Below are positions 46,383 to 56,692 of a stretch of 64,000 nt of DNA, one piece after another (position 1 is the stretch's first letter; every line of letters begins with the position of its first letter). The notes under the pieces are model-generated. The model did no database searches and was not told where the DNA came from. It worked only from the letters and a program-made list of their open reading frames with translations. Source of the DNA: Drechslerella dactyloides (Eukaryota > Ascomycota > Orbiliomycetes > Orbiliales > Orbiliaceae); contig JAGTWJ010000001.1 in assembly GCA_020064725.1 (NCBI GenBank), positions 434,001-498,000 on the forward strand. The letters run 5' to 3'. Made by a program: the position numbers and the translations under genes.

Positions 46383-49300
46383 TCACACTTTCCGGCTATC
46401 CAGCCGCTGAATAACCTGTCGTATCTTTTCCATCAGATCAAGAATAAGAAACGGCTTCGTGATAACATCGTCCTACATATTACATATATTAGCGATCACT
46501 AATTAAGCCGCACTCGCTTCTGCGCGAATACGGAAGCCGAAGAAACGTTAGACCTGACTCACCATCCCGGCGTTAATCATGAACTGCACTTGCTCCATCC
46601 TGGCGTTTGCGGATGTGCCAATGATGGGAACATGTCCGCCGGTCTTCGCCTCCAGCTCTCGAATTAGCCCAGTGGACGTTGCGCCATCCATTACCTAGAA
46701 AAGATCACAAAAGTTCCGTCAGTATACTACTTCTACGTTGCGGTTGGTGCCTCCTGAATATTGTTGCGTTGGGTTCCTTTCCCCTACTCGCGGCATAAAA
46801 TACTCACGGGCATCTCCATATCCATTAAGACGGCGGTGAACCTTTCGCCCTTCTTCAGCAGCTCCAGTGCCTCTTCGCCATTGTTCGCCGCCATAGCCTC
46901 GCAGCCCTGAGCGATTAGCTGCTTCATCAGTATCTTCTGGTTGAGAATGTTGTCTTCCACAACCATCACTCGGTACCCTATCCCGCGTTTGAGACTTGTG
47001 GCACCTGCCAATCTGTGATCGCCCATCCGCGCTATTTTCACTGGCGGTGGCTGGGAACTCCGGCGACGACGGACGAACATATCGTCTGCTCCTATCTTGG
47101 AGTCGCTGCCAAACGAGTACGACTTTTGCACTGGTCCCAGAGGAGACGCATCGGTGTGTGCGGTATGTGGAGGGTCCGTCCGCTGTGCATAGAAGAAGAA
47201 CGAAAATGTACTGCCAACTCCGATTTCGGAATCAAAATGGAGCTCTCCTCCCAGAAGGAAGCAAAGTCGTCGGGCTATGAAGAGGCCAAGTCCGGAGCCG
47301 CCGTAGGAGACATGTGTTTTCTAGCTCTCTGGTAAATGTCTGCACAATCTCGACCGTCAAGTCGTAGCTGAGATAGAACACTTACTGGTGCCTGATGCCA
47401 CCGCTGACCAAGAACAGCCTGCATCTCTTTCGAGATACCAATCCCGGTATCCTAATTTGACAGCATTATCAGCGTCTTGGTGTCGCTCTCGGTAGATCTC
47501 CTTTCCACAGCACTCACCCGAACATGCACGAGCATGTATATACCGTCATCCTTCACAGAGATTGACTGCCCTCGATCCGGATTATTGCTGTCCTCGTCCA
47601 GAAAGTTATCCGTAAACGTCGGTCGGGTTTTAGATGCATCAAGCGCGACGCAGATCTCCTTCTTGTCGTTCTTCTGGCTGGTGAACTTGATCGCATTTGT
47701 AACAAGGTTAATCTAGGCATATAATGTTAGCTAATCGCTTTCCGCAGGCGGAATTCTGTGATCTGAAGAATACGAACTAAAACCTGCATTAACCGTGCAG
47801 GATCGACAAGCCACCAGTGACGGGCGCAGTCGTTGCAAAAGTTGTCGGATATCTAGTTCACCTCATTTAGAAGTCATCGAGATCTGTGGCTAATGGTATG
47901 TTGGGACTCACAGTGAAATCTGCGCTAATGCCTTTACTCTTCAGCTCTGGTACGAATATCTTCATCCCTCGCCGTATGATATCGTGGGGCTGCGCTGGTA
48001 CGGGATCCACTGTTAAAAGGCCTGCGTCGAGTTTCGATAGGTTCAGGATGTCATCGATAATTTTCTTCTGGTGTTCTCCACAGGCTAGAATAGTGTCTGC
48101 GGCTTCCTGTATCGCGGAGAAAGCGGCTGGGTCGGCGTTCATGTCCTCTAGGGCATCTATAGTCATCTGGATCTCGTCTGCGGATTGGAGAATCGCTGAC
48201 AGCGGGTTCCTGGTTTGGAATTAGCGATACATATTACTTCGTTTACGCTGCGATTGTCTCGCAATTTCCTTCGTACCTCAATTCGTGGCTCGTGCTATAT
48301 ATTTCCGAAATCGACATTAGTAAATCTTTCAACCAGAGTATCCGGGTTTTCAACATACACATCCTGTCACAGCCTTTGAATTAGCGTCCACTCCTGAATA
48401 GCATTTTTGGTATACCAAGACTCACGATGAAATTATCCTGTTGGCGCTTCCGCTCAACAGCTTCTGCTGTCAACTCTCGCTGATACTCCTCCGCTAACTT
48501 GATACTCGTGATATCCACCAACGTCCCAAACCAACCTGTGAAGTTCCCGTCGTCGTCGTACGAAGGATGCACTGAGTTCCGGCACCAGGTCGTAAATCCC
48601 CTGCTTCCGGGCGTCGGGTCATTGCCAAATCGAAACTCCTCTGCCATGCTGCCCCGCTCCTCCACGGCTCGGTTGAAAGCGTCAACGATTCGATCTCGAT
48701 CCTCGACATATAGGTACTTATCCCAGACATCGGGCCCTCCCGTACGGTCCATGCCGCAGATCCGCCACCATGCATCGTTCGCAAAGATTATCTGCCCTTC
48801 CTTGTTGATGCAGACAAGACCGACCGGGACGCTTTCTGCGGTCCGAGTAAACAGCGATTCACTCTCCCGCAGCTCCTTAGTCTTCTTGTCCAGACTCGCG
48901 GTAATCTGGAGGCTATGTGCACGCGCCAGCTCTGCCAGCTTACTTTCCAGCTGCAGCCGCTCTTCATCTTTGACGCTCCAGATCTTCGCGACGGATGTTG
49001 CGAGCGCGCTTTGGAAACTGGTAAGATATTCTTGATACATACCATCAAAAGGCCGGCGGTGGTTCTGACCAATAATCACAAACGCCTGCACACCTCCAGA
49101 GTGTTTCCGAATCGGCAGGGTGATAGCGTCGCGACAGGCGCCAAACCCACGATACGGCATGTCCCGGAGATGGTTCATTTCGGACTCTGAGAGTGTCTCT
49201 CGTACGCATCCCCGCGGGTGTCCGTAAGTATGTATCAGACGTTCCCGGAAGACTTGCGTCTTACTACGCCCAACACCATCTAGGTCGATGTCGCCACATA

Positions 49301-50648
49301 CTTTAGAATCCAGCCCTCGGCTGCCCATGTATTCGCAGCGGTGACCACTCTCGCTGACACGGTATAGGATGACGAACGGGGAGTCGCACGGGTTCTCATC
49401 TGAGGCTTCCAGTATGGCAGTCCAGAATCCATCGCGTAGACCGAGCTCCGTGACTTGCACGAGCTTCGAACCCAGCGTTTGTAGGCTCCTCGTGTGGCGC
49501 TTCTTGATGATGATATCCGTTTCGAACACTGCATTGGCAAAAGTGCCGAGATAAAACCCGTTGTCATCGATTGCAGGGGATAGAATGAAACTTATATATG
49601 ATTCCTCGCCTGCGATCGACTTGTTAAGGAAGAACAAAGCGGCTTCTAGGTAGACACACGCATATCTTGTTAACTAATTTCGAATGACTCACCGAGATGA
49701 TCATCGCTAGAACAATACAATAAAGTAACGTACCCCGTATAACTGTCTCTCCAAGCAACGTCTTGTCGATAAGTGGAACAAGATAATCAGCCCCTTCTGG
49801 CCATGCTTGCGGTACCGTCTTGCCCATGATGTAAGGATGTCTTTCTTGGGCGACCAGGAGACCCCAGGCCAAGTTGTAGATATTGATGTAGTCGTACCCA
49901 GTGTACAGAACGATGGGCGACGTCATATACATGATAGCATTTATCAACGCTCGGAGGGATGTCGACCAAGAGCTCATCGGTCCGACAGGCGTTGCGCCCC
50001 TAGTCTGATCGTTAGATTTGAAAGTTGCAACCTCTGAGCCGTCCTTACTTGCTCGCACGCACTAGCTACTATCTGTGATCAAACATACCAGTCAATTGAG
50101 TGAAGTAAATTGTAGTGTTTCCGAGCGTCACCGAACGGGATGTGGCACGTTTCGCACGTCCAGTCGAGCCGAGGCAGCAACCCGCCATTTGACCGTATCA
50201 AAGCTTCTTGCCCCGCAGAGAGCGACTGTGTGACCGAGTGGATAGACAGAGCCTGGGACGGCCTACGTTCGCTATCACGTTTCGGCGACTCGGGCAACGC
50301 TGGATCTCCCCGCTTCGCATCCGTAGCCGCAGGGCCAGGTGCGGAGCCAGCAATGTCGAACGTGCCAACATAGCAGCGGTCTCTGCTTCCGTTAGGTGCA
50401 ATTCCCCTGAGGTTGACCTGATAGTTCTTGTAAGTGACTTGCAGGGAGGCCCGCTTCTCGATAATCGGTTGGTCTGCATTAACGGCTGACCGTAGCACCC
50501 GCAGGAGCTTATCCCGGCCGCTGCCCAGGATCCCATCGAAGGAGAGATTGGTGTAGACTATATCGTCGTTTGTTGAATCTAAAACGAAAGTCGGACGAGA
50601 GTCGGTTCTGAGGAATTCGAGGAGGTAATCCTGGACCTCCAGCCCCAT
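46383..50648 (-). CDS. Hybrid histidine kinase with PAS domains and receiver
   Basis: Twelve exons give 1143 aa: 50648-50089, 49999-49734, 49645-48426, 48363-48359, 48294-48277, 48209-47912, 47852-47784, 47712-47518, 47451-47386, 47320-46808, 46694-46563 and 46472-46383. Order: PAS-like N-terminus (RPTFVLDSTNDDIVYTN); a second PAS-like region opening WGATPVGPMSSW; a variable region; coiled coil; PAS (about 535-660, PVGLVCINKEGQIIFAND). HisKA follows with phospho-acceptor His687 in TSHELRNP, then the ATPase domain with N box (INLVTNAIKFT, Asn818), G1 DTGIGI (878) and G2 GGSGLGLF (906). The receiver has the phospho-acceptor in LMDMEMP (Asp1066) and conserved Lys1120 in ITKPF. It should autophosphorylate and feed a His-Asp relay through an HPt protein to response regulators. 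No membrane segment is evident, so it is probably cytosolic; the signal is unknown. The H-box is assembled from a 5-nt and an 18-nt exon. Confidence 0.9.
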
Positions 50649-51846
50649 GGTCTACGAAGTGAAAGGTCGAGGGCGTATTGAGCGTTCTAGAGCTAGAGCC
50701 TGGCGAGGCTCGGGTTTTGGCATGTCCCTACACGTGCGTCGTCGGCTGCGACGGTATGGGAGTATATTGGGACCAGGGCCCGAGAGAGCAGTATAGCTAT
50801 AGGAATATTAGCGGGCAAACAGCTAGAACTGGCTACGAGCACTATGGCTAGCGATATTTGCCAATTGTCTCCTGGAGGGGCGATTAATCGATTGCCCAGC
50901 TGCAAGAGATCTTAGCGGACCCGAAAGCGATGCCAATGCGTTGATCGAGCAATTCTTGAGATCGGTATCTTTGTCCAAGATGTAATCATGTAGTCATCGG
51001 AGGTGCTAAACCACAATTCCATAAAGTTAGTACTCTCCATCCAACCGCAATCTCCAAGCTCGCCCTCACATTCGTCCACAGAATTCTGCCTCCGCCGTTT
51101 GTGGGATTTTGCAACGTTTCCGTGTGCGGCCGCATGCGGCACCATCTCCACGGGAGAAACGCTCATGTTGGAAAGCTTCGCAAACATAGTCAGACCCGCA
51201 ACGCGTTAACGCGCGCGATCTAGCTGACTAGGTCTAGACGTTCAAACTGACCACCGCAGATTCGCATCTCGATGCCTGGCCCGGCCATCCTAAAAGCGGT
51301 TCCTGGCTGCGCAAGTGGTTGGAGATCGGTCGCGCTGGTGTCCTATTGTGGTTCATGTTCGAATTCGCCGCTCTGCGCCCGAGCTGTGGCGCGGTCTGTA
51401 CAGAAGGATGCTAGTAGGATCGGGGCATGACGCAGGCCAGGGCTGAGCTCGATTGGCTCTCGCGCCCGTCCAGTACTGCGCAAATGGCTACTCTGGCAGA
51501 TACTCCGCGCGTCCAAGATGCAGAGGGATAACATGCCATTTTCGTGACATATTTCTGCCCCAAAGTCACTACGCGGGGCACGGCTGAGTTCTGCTGACTT
51601 GCAGTTTTAGTGACTCATGAACTCCTGATCCATCGCAAGCCGCGTACGTGTCAACATCCTGAGATTTCTCCATAAGAACCCACTGAGGTCGCCGTGGGAG
51701 CGGTATCATTGTCGACTCCGGAGTTTCTTCGATACAGATCCATTGCATCGTCTCGAAGCCAGTCGAGCACAAAACAGGGCGGCTGTCACTTTACCACATT
51801 TTCAACACTTTCCAACCCTCCCTTCAACGTTGAAGGCCTCTCCACA
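50649..51846. other. Intergenic, divergent promoter region
   Basis: Between the starts of the histidine kinase (-) and ARF-fusion (+) genes. A 91-codon minus-strand frame at 50912-51187 and a non-ATG extension of the ARF frame upstream to 51694 are present, but neither shows family features. Confidence 0.5.
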
Positions 51847-54207
51847 ATGGCCGCCCTCGTCAATCTCGTAAAATCCGCTCTAAACCTCAAACGAAAAGAT
51901 GGGAGGTGTGTCATTCTCGGTATCGACAGTGCTGGAAAAACTACCTTCCTCTACAAATGTCTTCTCGGCGAGATTGTGACAACTATTCCTACAATTGGGT
52001 TCAACGTCGAGACCATCAAGGTTGACGATTATGATGTGACCTTCTGGGACATTGGCGGCTGCGACAAGATCCGGCCGCTGGTTCGGCACTATTTTTCTCC
52101 AGGGATGGCCCTGTTATTCATCCTGAACATCCATGACGAAAGGCTCGGCGGCGCTATGGAGGAACTCCATTTTCAAGTCACTGAAGCTGCGTCGAATTTC
52201 GATGTCGCGTTTGTAGGTGTCATGCTCAACAAGCAGGATTTACCAAACTCGACACCCGAGCTGCGGGAAAAATGCAGGGCTGCCGTCGAAGTAACTATTC
52301 GAAACACCGGGTTCAAGCTCAATTGGCAAATCTTCGACTCTGACGGCCTATCTACAGTTCAGGGTCAAGGCCTCGATGAGGTCTTACGAGGGGTCAAGGA
52401 GGGACTTGAAGGCTGGGCCGCCCGAGGTAAAAAGGGGCTTGAACCCAATTGGAACCATACGCCCCCTTCGGATACGCCTCCCACCGCCGAAGATATCAAG
52501 AACCGCATCAATGAGCTTAAAAAGACGCGAAGCATCACCTATCGATATTCTGACAACTTCCTGTACAAGATGGATCAAGGCACTCTTGAAACTTGGGATC
52601 ACGCAGATCATCTGTTCGTTGCATATTCCATTCTTTGGAGAGTCTTGCAGGACCCCTCAAAGACCACCACACCTCAGCAGGCAGTCTTTGCGGCCGTTGA
52701 TATATTTCTGGAGCATCTCACCACGATGTTGAAGGAAGCTACGCCTGGCAAGTTCAGGAACACCGCTCACCGCACCCTTACCACCTTCTGGGTCAATGAG
52801 GTCTATGTCGCTATGCACAAAATTCCAGAGCCTCCAACGGGTAGTCGACTTAGCTATTGGCCAGAGAGGTTCTGGGCTTTCCTTGACAGCAACCATCACT
52901 TGATGTACGGCGGCTTGTGGAAAGACTACTATACCAAAAACTATCTCTTCTCGCCTAAAGCTAAGGATAGTCTAGTTATGCCTGATATAAAATCCCTTTC
53001 ATCGTTTGAACCTAAGCCTGCCAAATCATCTACCGGCTTTGACGCGAAAAAGCTCGGAGAAGATCAGACCTCTCGCCGTTTGAAGAGATGGGCCTATGCA
53101 ACTCTACAAAGCGTCAAGGCAACCAACAACCGGCGCGGACTAGTCGTCAAGAAGGCACTGGCAGAACTCCAGACAGATACGATCCGCCAACGATCTAAAA
53201 ACCCAATGCTGGAGCCCTACTCTGAAACACAGGCGTATTTCTGGATCCAGATTGTGCATGCTGGTATGGAGGGGATTGTCAGAAAGAACCCTAGCATCGA
53301 CTTCACGAGAGTTTCCTTTGAAACCATCGACATTCTGTATCCTGACGCTTTCGGTCCTGATGACTTATGGAAGCAGTACTATCCGGAGGCGGACTGGAAG
53401 GGCTTGCCAGCTAGGATGAACTTTAGACCTCCAAAAAATGGAAAGGTCGTCCCCAACTTCTCTCCAAATCTGGTTCTGGAAGAAGACTGGAGGGTTGCAG
53501 TGTCCGAAGTGCGAGTTCCAACCGTCGAAGAGCTGATGCAGCGGGCCGGCTTTATATCAAACTTCCAACCTAAACAGACGGAGAGTGTTAAGGATCCTGA
53601 AACTCCGGACCCGCAACCGATAAGTGCGAGGACAATCACCTTTCACGAGAACGACGACGACGACGACTGGGTTGATCTGCAGGAACCTACCACGAAGGCC
53701 AAGGTCGCAGAGGCCAAGGCGCCAGAGTCTGACAGTCAGGCACCGGCGTCTGCTGAACCTACCCCAGTCGTGAATGCTGGTCCTCAGAGCTGGCGAGACC
53801 ACGCCGAACTCCTCCACTCCATCTTCAACAGCCTGCCGAAGGAGAAGTCTAAGATAAACCACTCCGACATCTCCAATCTCGCATACTCCCAAGTCAATAA
53901 CAACCGCTCCCAACTGACTAGAATGACATTCTGGGTTCGTATGATCGTCGAGGCGTATGTTGCGACATACGGACCGGCCCCGACCGAGCTTGAGCATCGA
54001 GACACCAGCCCTACATTACCAGCAAGCGAAAAAATATCGCCGACTCTACACGAATTCTTGACGAAAAACCTAGAGCTGAGTTGGGAGGATCTGTGGATGG
54101 TGTACTATACCGAGTTGTCGTGGAATAGCGCTACTGCGAACGAGACGATTCTTGGGCCAGACAGGAAACAGTTGAGAAGTGTGAGAGGAAATCTTAGTCT
54201 GCTGTAG
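51847..54207 (+). CDS. ARF-like small GTPase fused to three helical repeat modules
   Basis: Single exon, 786 aa from ATG 51847 (context CACAATGG). Residues 1-190 are an ARF-family G domain: P-loop GIDSAGKT (25-32), switch I TTIPTIGFN, switch II start WDIGGCDKIRPL (67-78), NKQD (128-131) and a weak G5. Two deviations matter: the catalytic Gln of ARF switch II (WDxGGQ) is Cys72, and residue 2 is Ala, so the usual N-myristoylation is impossible. Residues of about 235-370, 408-520 and 645-765 are three diverged copies of one module. Each has a helix with FWVNEV, FWIQIV or FWVRMI and an end of LWKDYY, LWKQYY or LWMVYY. An acidic/Pro-rich linker (580-645, with DDDDDDWVD-like stretch) separates copies two and three. 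Possible role: a GTP-dependent scaffold or decoy. I know of ARF-domain fungal proteins but not of a described function for this module. Confidence 0.85.
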   Translation: MAALVNLVKSALNLKRKDGRCVILGIDSAGKTTFLYKCLLGEIVTTIPTIGFNVETIKVDDYDVTFWDIGGCDKIRPLVRHYFSPGMALLFILNIHDERLGGAMEELHFQVTEAASNFDVAFVGVMLNKQDLPNSTPELREKCRAAVEVTIRNTGFKLNWQIFDSDGLSTVQGQGLDEVLRGVKEGLEGWAARGKKGLEPNWNHTPPSDTPPTAEDIKNRINELKKTRSITYRYSDNFLYKMDQGTLETWDHADHLFVAYSILWRVLQDPSKTTTPQQAVFAAVDIFLEHLTTMLKEATPGKFRNTAHRTLTTFWVNEVYVAMHKIPEPPTGSRLSYWPERFWAFLDSNHHLMYGGLWKDYYTKNYLFSPKAKDSLVMPDIKSLSSFEPKPAKSSTGFDAKKLGEDQTSRRLKRWAYATLQSVKATNNRRGLVVKKALAELQTDTIRQRSKNPMLEPYSETQAYFWIQIVHAGMEGIVRKNPSIDFTRVSFETIDILYPDAFGPDDLWKQYYPEADWKGLPARMNFRPPKNGKVVPNFSPNLVLEEDWRVAVSEVRVPTVEELMQRAGFISNFQPKQTESVKDPETPDPQPISARTITFHENDDDDDWVDLQEPTTKAKVAEAKAPESDSQAPASAEPTPVVNAGPQSWRDHAELLHSIFNSLPKEKSKINHSDISNLAYSQVNNNRSQLTRMTFWVRMIVEAYVATYGPAPTELEHRDTSPTLPASEKISPTLHEFLTKNLELSWEDLWMVYYTELSWNSATANETILGPDRKQLRSVRGNLSLL

Positions 54208-54893
54208 ATAGAAGAGCCCGAGACAACAATCCTTCCACATAATATTTATCACGAAGCTGTTAAAAGTTTCTTCGCACCAGCGGAACACTATCATCATACT
54301 CCATCCATACACATTTATAAAATTACTAATATTACAATGAAATGTCTGACATTTATCTCTGAAGTTAATTATATATAGTATTCAAGTAGCTACGCGCATA
54401 CGTTCAGACAGTAATTTGAGTATCGATAAAGCTTAGTTAAGCGGCTAGGAAGCAAGCATGACTTCGTTCAAATATACTGCACCTCGAATCAAAGTCCCTC
54501 CTTAAAATCCAGTTCTGCTGGATCTGAAGCCATGCGTACGGGATTAGAGGTCCGCTTCGCACCTTGGGCTACCCTTCAGAACCACAATTTAAGCCTAGTT
54601 CGTTTCCTTATCAGTCAATGAGTGCCCGATAGTATCTACAACACTAACCGGGCGTCCCTCTCACTGTGCCAACAATAATATGAACCAGGAGGATGGGAGA
54701 AGAGAGTCGTTATATACCACGAATTTAATGTGAAAAACCTGAAGGGCGACGAATACATAATGCTGGTATCGGATAACTCATTTTGACGCGTACATACACG
54801 GTTCTTCTATCGTAATGATTTGAATTTGGTAGTAATCTCGAGATCTCTAGCTATGGCTGGGCACCCAGACTGGATGTTAATTTAATCAAACAT
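54208..54893. other. Intergenic, convergent 3' flanks
   Basis: 3' flanks of the ARF-fusion (+) and NTF2-like (-) genes. AT-rich, nothing else seen. Confidence 0.6.
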
Positions 54894-55439
54894 CTATTTG
54901 AAGAGATCCTCGGGCTTCACCATTCCACGCTTGATCATCTCTGCAACCGCTGGGACTCTGTCACCAAACAAGGTCATCGACTTGACCTTGAATCCCTTTG
55001 GTCCTGCGGAGTCCTGAACGCAATTGAAGATGAAAGACCCAGGCACAACGATATCCCATTTGCGGCCAGATAAATCTGTCTTTGTTCTTTCCCCCGGAAC
55101 AGGTAAGTTGCAGTAAATATTTGCGACGCCCACCATTTCCCAGCCTCCATCACGCTCATAGACACAGACATATCGAGCTTCATGCAGATGTTCCGTAAAG
55201 AAAACATACCCTTCGAGCCAGCCCTTCCAGGAAGCCTCGCCCGGAGGCAGGACCGTACCGTCGGTCTTGGTAAAAGTAAAATCATCGGTGTGGAAAACTG
55301 TGTACGGTTCAGTTTTCATGTTGCCGTGGTCGAAGGATTCTTGATGGTGGAACAGGAAATCGAGAACAGGATGCTCGCGCAAGCGCTCCTCCGTTCCATT
55401 GGTATATGCCTGGTAGGCTTGAATAGTTGGATAAGACAT
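54894..55439 (-). CDS. NTF2/SnoaL-like small protein
   Basis: Single exon, 181 aa from ATG 55439 (MSYPTIQAYQAYTNGTEERL). The layout of an N-terminal helix pair, then alternating strands rich in aromatics (PYTVFHTDDFTFTKTDG, WKGWLEGYVFFTEHLHEARY, WEMVGVANIYCNLPVPG) fits the cone-shaped alpha+beta barrel of NTF2/SnoaL-like proteins. In fungi many such proteins act on, or sit beside, secondary metabolites, but there is no biosynthetic partner here. The fold is inferred from pattern, not from a diagnostic motif. No signal peptide. Non-ATG frame extends upstream to 55469. A TATA-like AAATATA on the minus strand about 225 nt upstream (near 55662-55668) could drive it. Confidence 0.6.
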   Translation of the reverse strand: MSYPTIQAYQAYTNGTEERLREHPVLDFLFHHQESFDHGNMKTEPYTVFHTDDFTFTKTDGTVLPPGEASWKGWLEGYVFFTEHLHEARYVCVYERDGGWEMVGVANIYCNLPVPGERTKTDLSGRKWDIVVPGSFIFNCVQDSAGPKGFKVKSMTLFGDRVPAVAEMIKRGMVKPEDLFK

Positions 55440-56692
55440 TGCGCAGTAATGCTGGAAGTCTTTGATCAAAGATATTTGTAAATTATGAAATGAATCGACC
55501 GAACGATTCCAGATATTGAATGTCTCAAGCTTGGCTTGTCTCGAAAATCAAAATGTCAAATCTTGGCGAGGAATCTTGGTTGCTTAAATAGCACGGATCT
55601 TGGCTGTGCTACCCCGCACATCAGGGATGTATGTGGAAAAGCAAGTTGAGCGTCCCACCTAGGTATATTTAAGAGAGCGTTGCCCGCGCGCGCCCGACGT
55701 GGTAACAGCTGCATATATCTGACTTTTCCCGAAAAGAACAACTACTGCCAAGCTGGATCGAGGGTAGCCCCGAGACTAGCTGGAGGACAGCAATCCTGAG
55801 ACCATGCGGGGTTGGTCTTTCGCCTTGTACGAATGCTTAAGTAAGTAACATGCATATTTGATATTTGGCTGACATGAGGCTGAGAAGATCGCGTTACCAG
55901 CCGTTTGATGTATCTACCGAGAACACCAGCGCAGACCCCTGCTGCTAACCACAACTGTTCCACCTACGTCCTGAAATCTTATCAACCCCGTCTCGTGTGC
56001 CCAGGCTCCAACCATGCGAGCTCAGAAAGGGGAAAGGGCGAGGAAAGCGCACCTTTTGTACCAAACATCATTTAAAAATTTAATCAAATATTCCAATCGG
56101 GCTGAATTCATGGAATTTCGGGATAAACATCAACCGCGCTCTGGGCTTCCCTAAGCCAAGTCTTGTGTGCCGGCGGCATAGCTGACCCTCTCACCCAATT
56201 GTTATAGGTTGATATTTGGAAATCTGAAATATCGGCTAGCGCTTTCACAAATCCTGGTTTCAAAAGACCCATGAGCCAATGAATTCCATATCAAAGCCAC
56301 TAGAGCGTGATATACGGTAAGCATTGCAGGAGTATAGCTTAGTTAAGCTAAGTATATCTTTGCAGCAAAAGACGAAGTGCCGATCGTCCTCTGCTCGCAA
56401 ACTAGCTTGGGCAGCCTGATTTTCAACCTAAGTTTGCCTTCCAGCTCGCGGCTATACTTGTCATCTTGTGGAGACTCATGTGGCTTGGTACCTTGAAACA
56501 AGCTTGTAGTAGCATGGTGTAGTATAGGGAGGATCCTGTGTAGCACCACTTTGAGTGTCTGAGGTTGAAAACATGGACAGCCCCATGTATGCTATAAAGG
56601 TCCAAAGGTCCTTGTCCTTACTCGCGCAGTTTCCGCCATCTTGATTTCCTCAGTTTTAAAATGCCATTCGCATACCCTTATCCTTATCGATA
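55440..56692. other. Intergenic, divergent promoter region
   Basis: Between the starts of the NTF2-like (-) and kelch (+) genes. No coding signal. A missing signal-peptide exon of the kelch gene may lie near its right end. Confidence 0.5.

Noticed and set aside
50912..51187. 91-codon minus-strand frame between kinase and ARF-fusion genes
   Set aside because: No family signal; overlaps the likely promoter of both genes. An intron-like GTACTAAC...TTTAG inside is only 30 nt.
51694..51846. Upstream open extension of the ARF-fusion frame
   Set aside because: No ATG in it, and the ATG at 51847 has good context and aligns with the start of the G domain.
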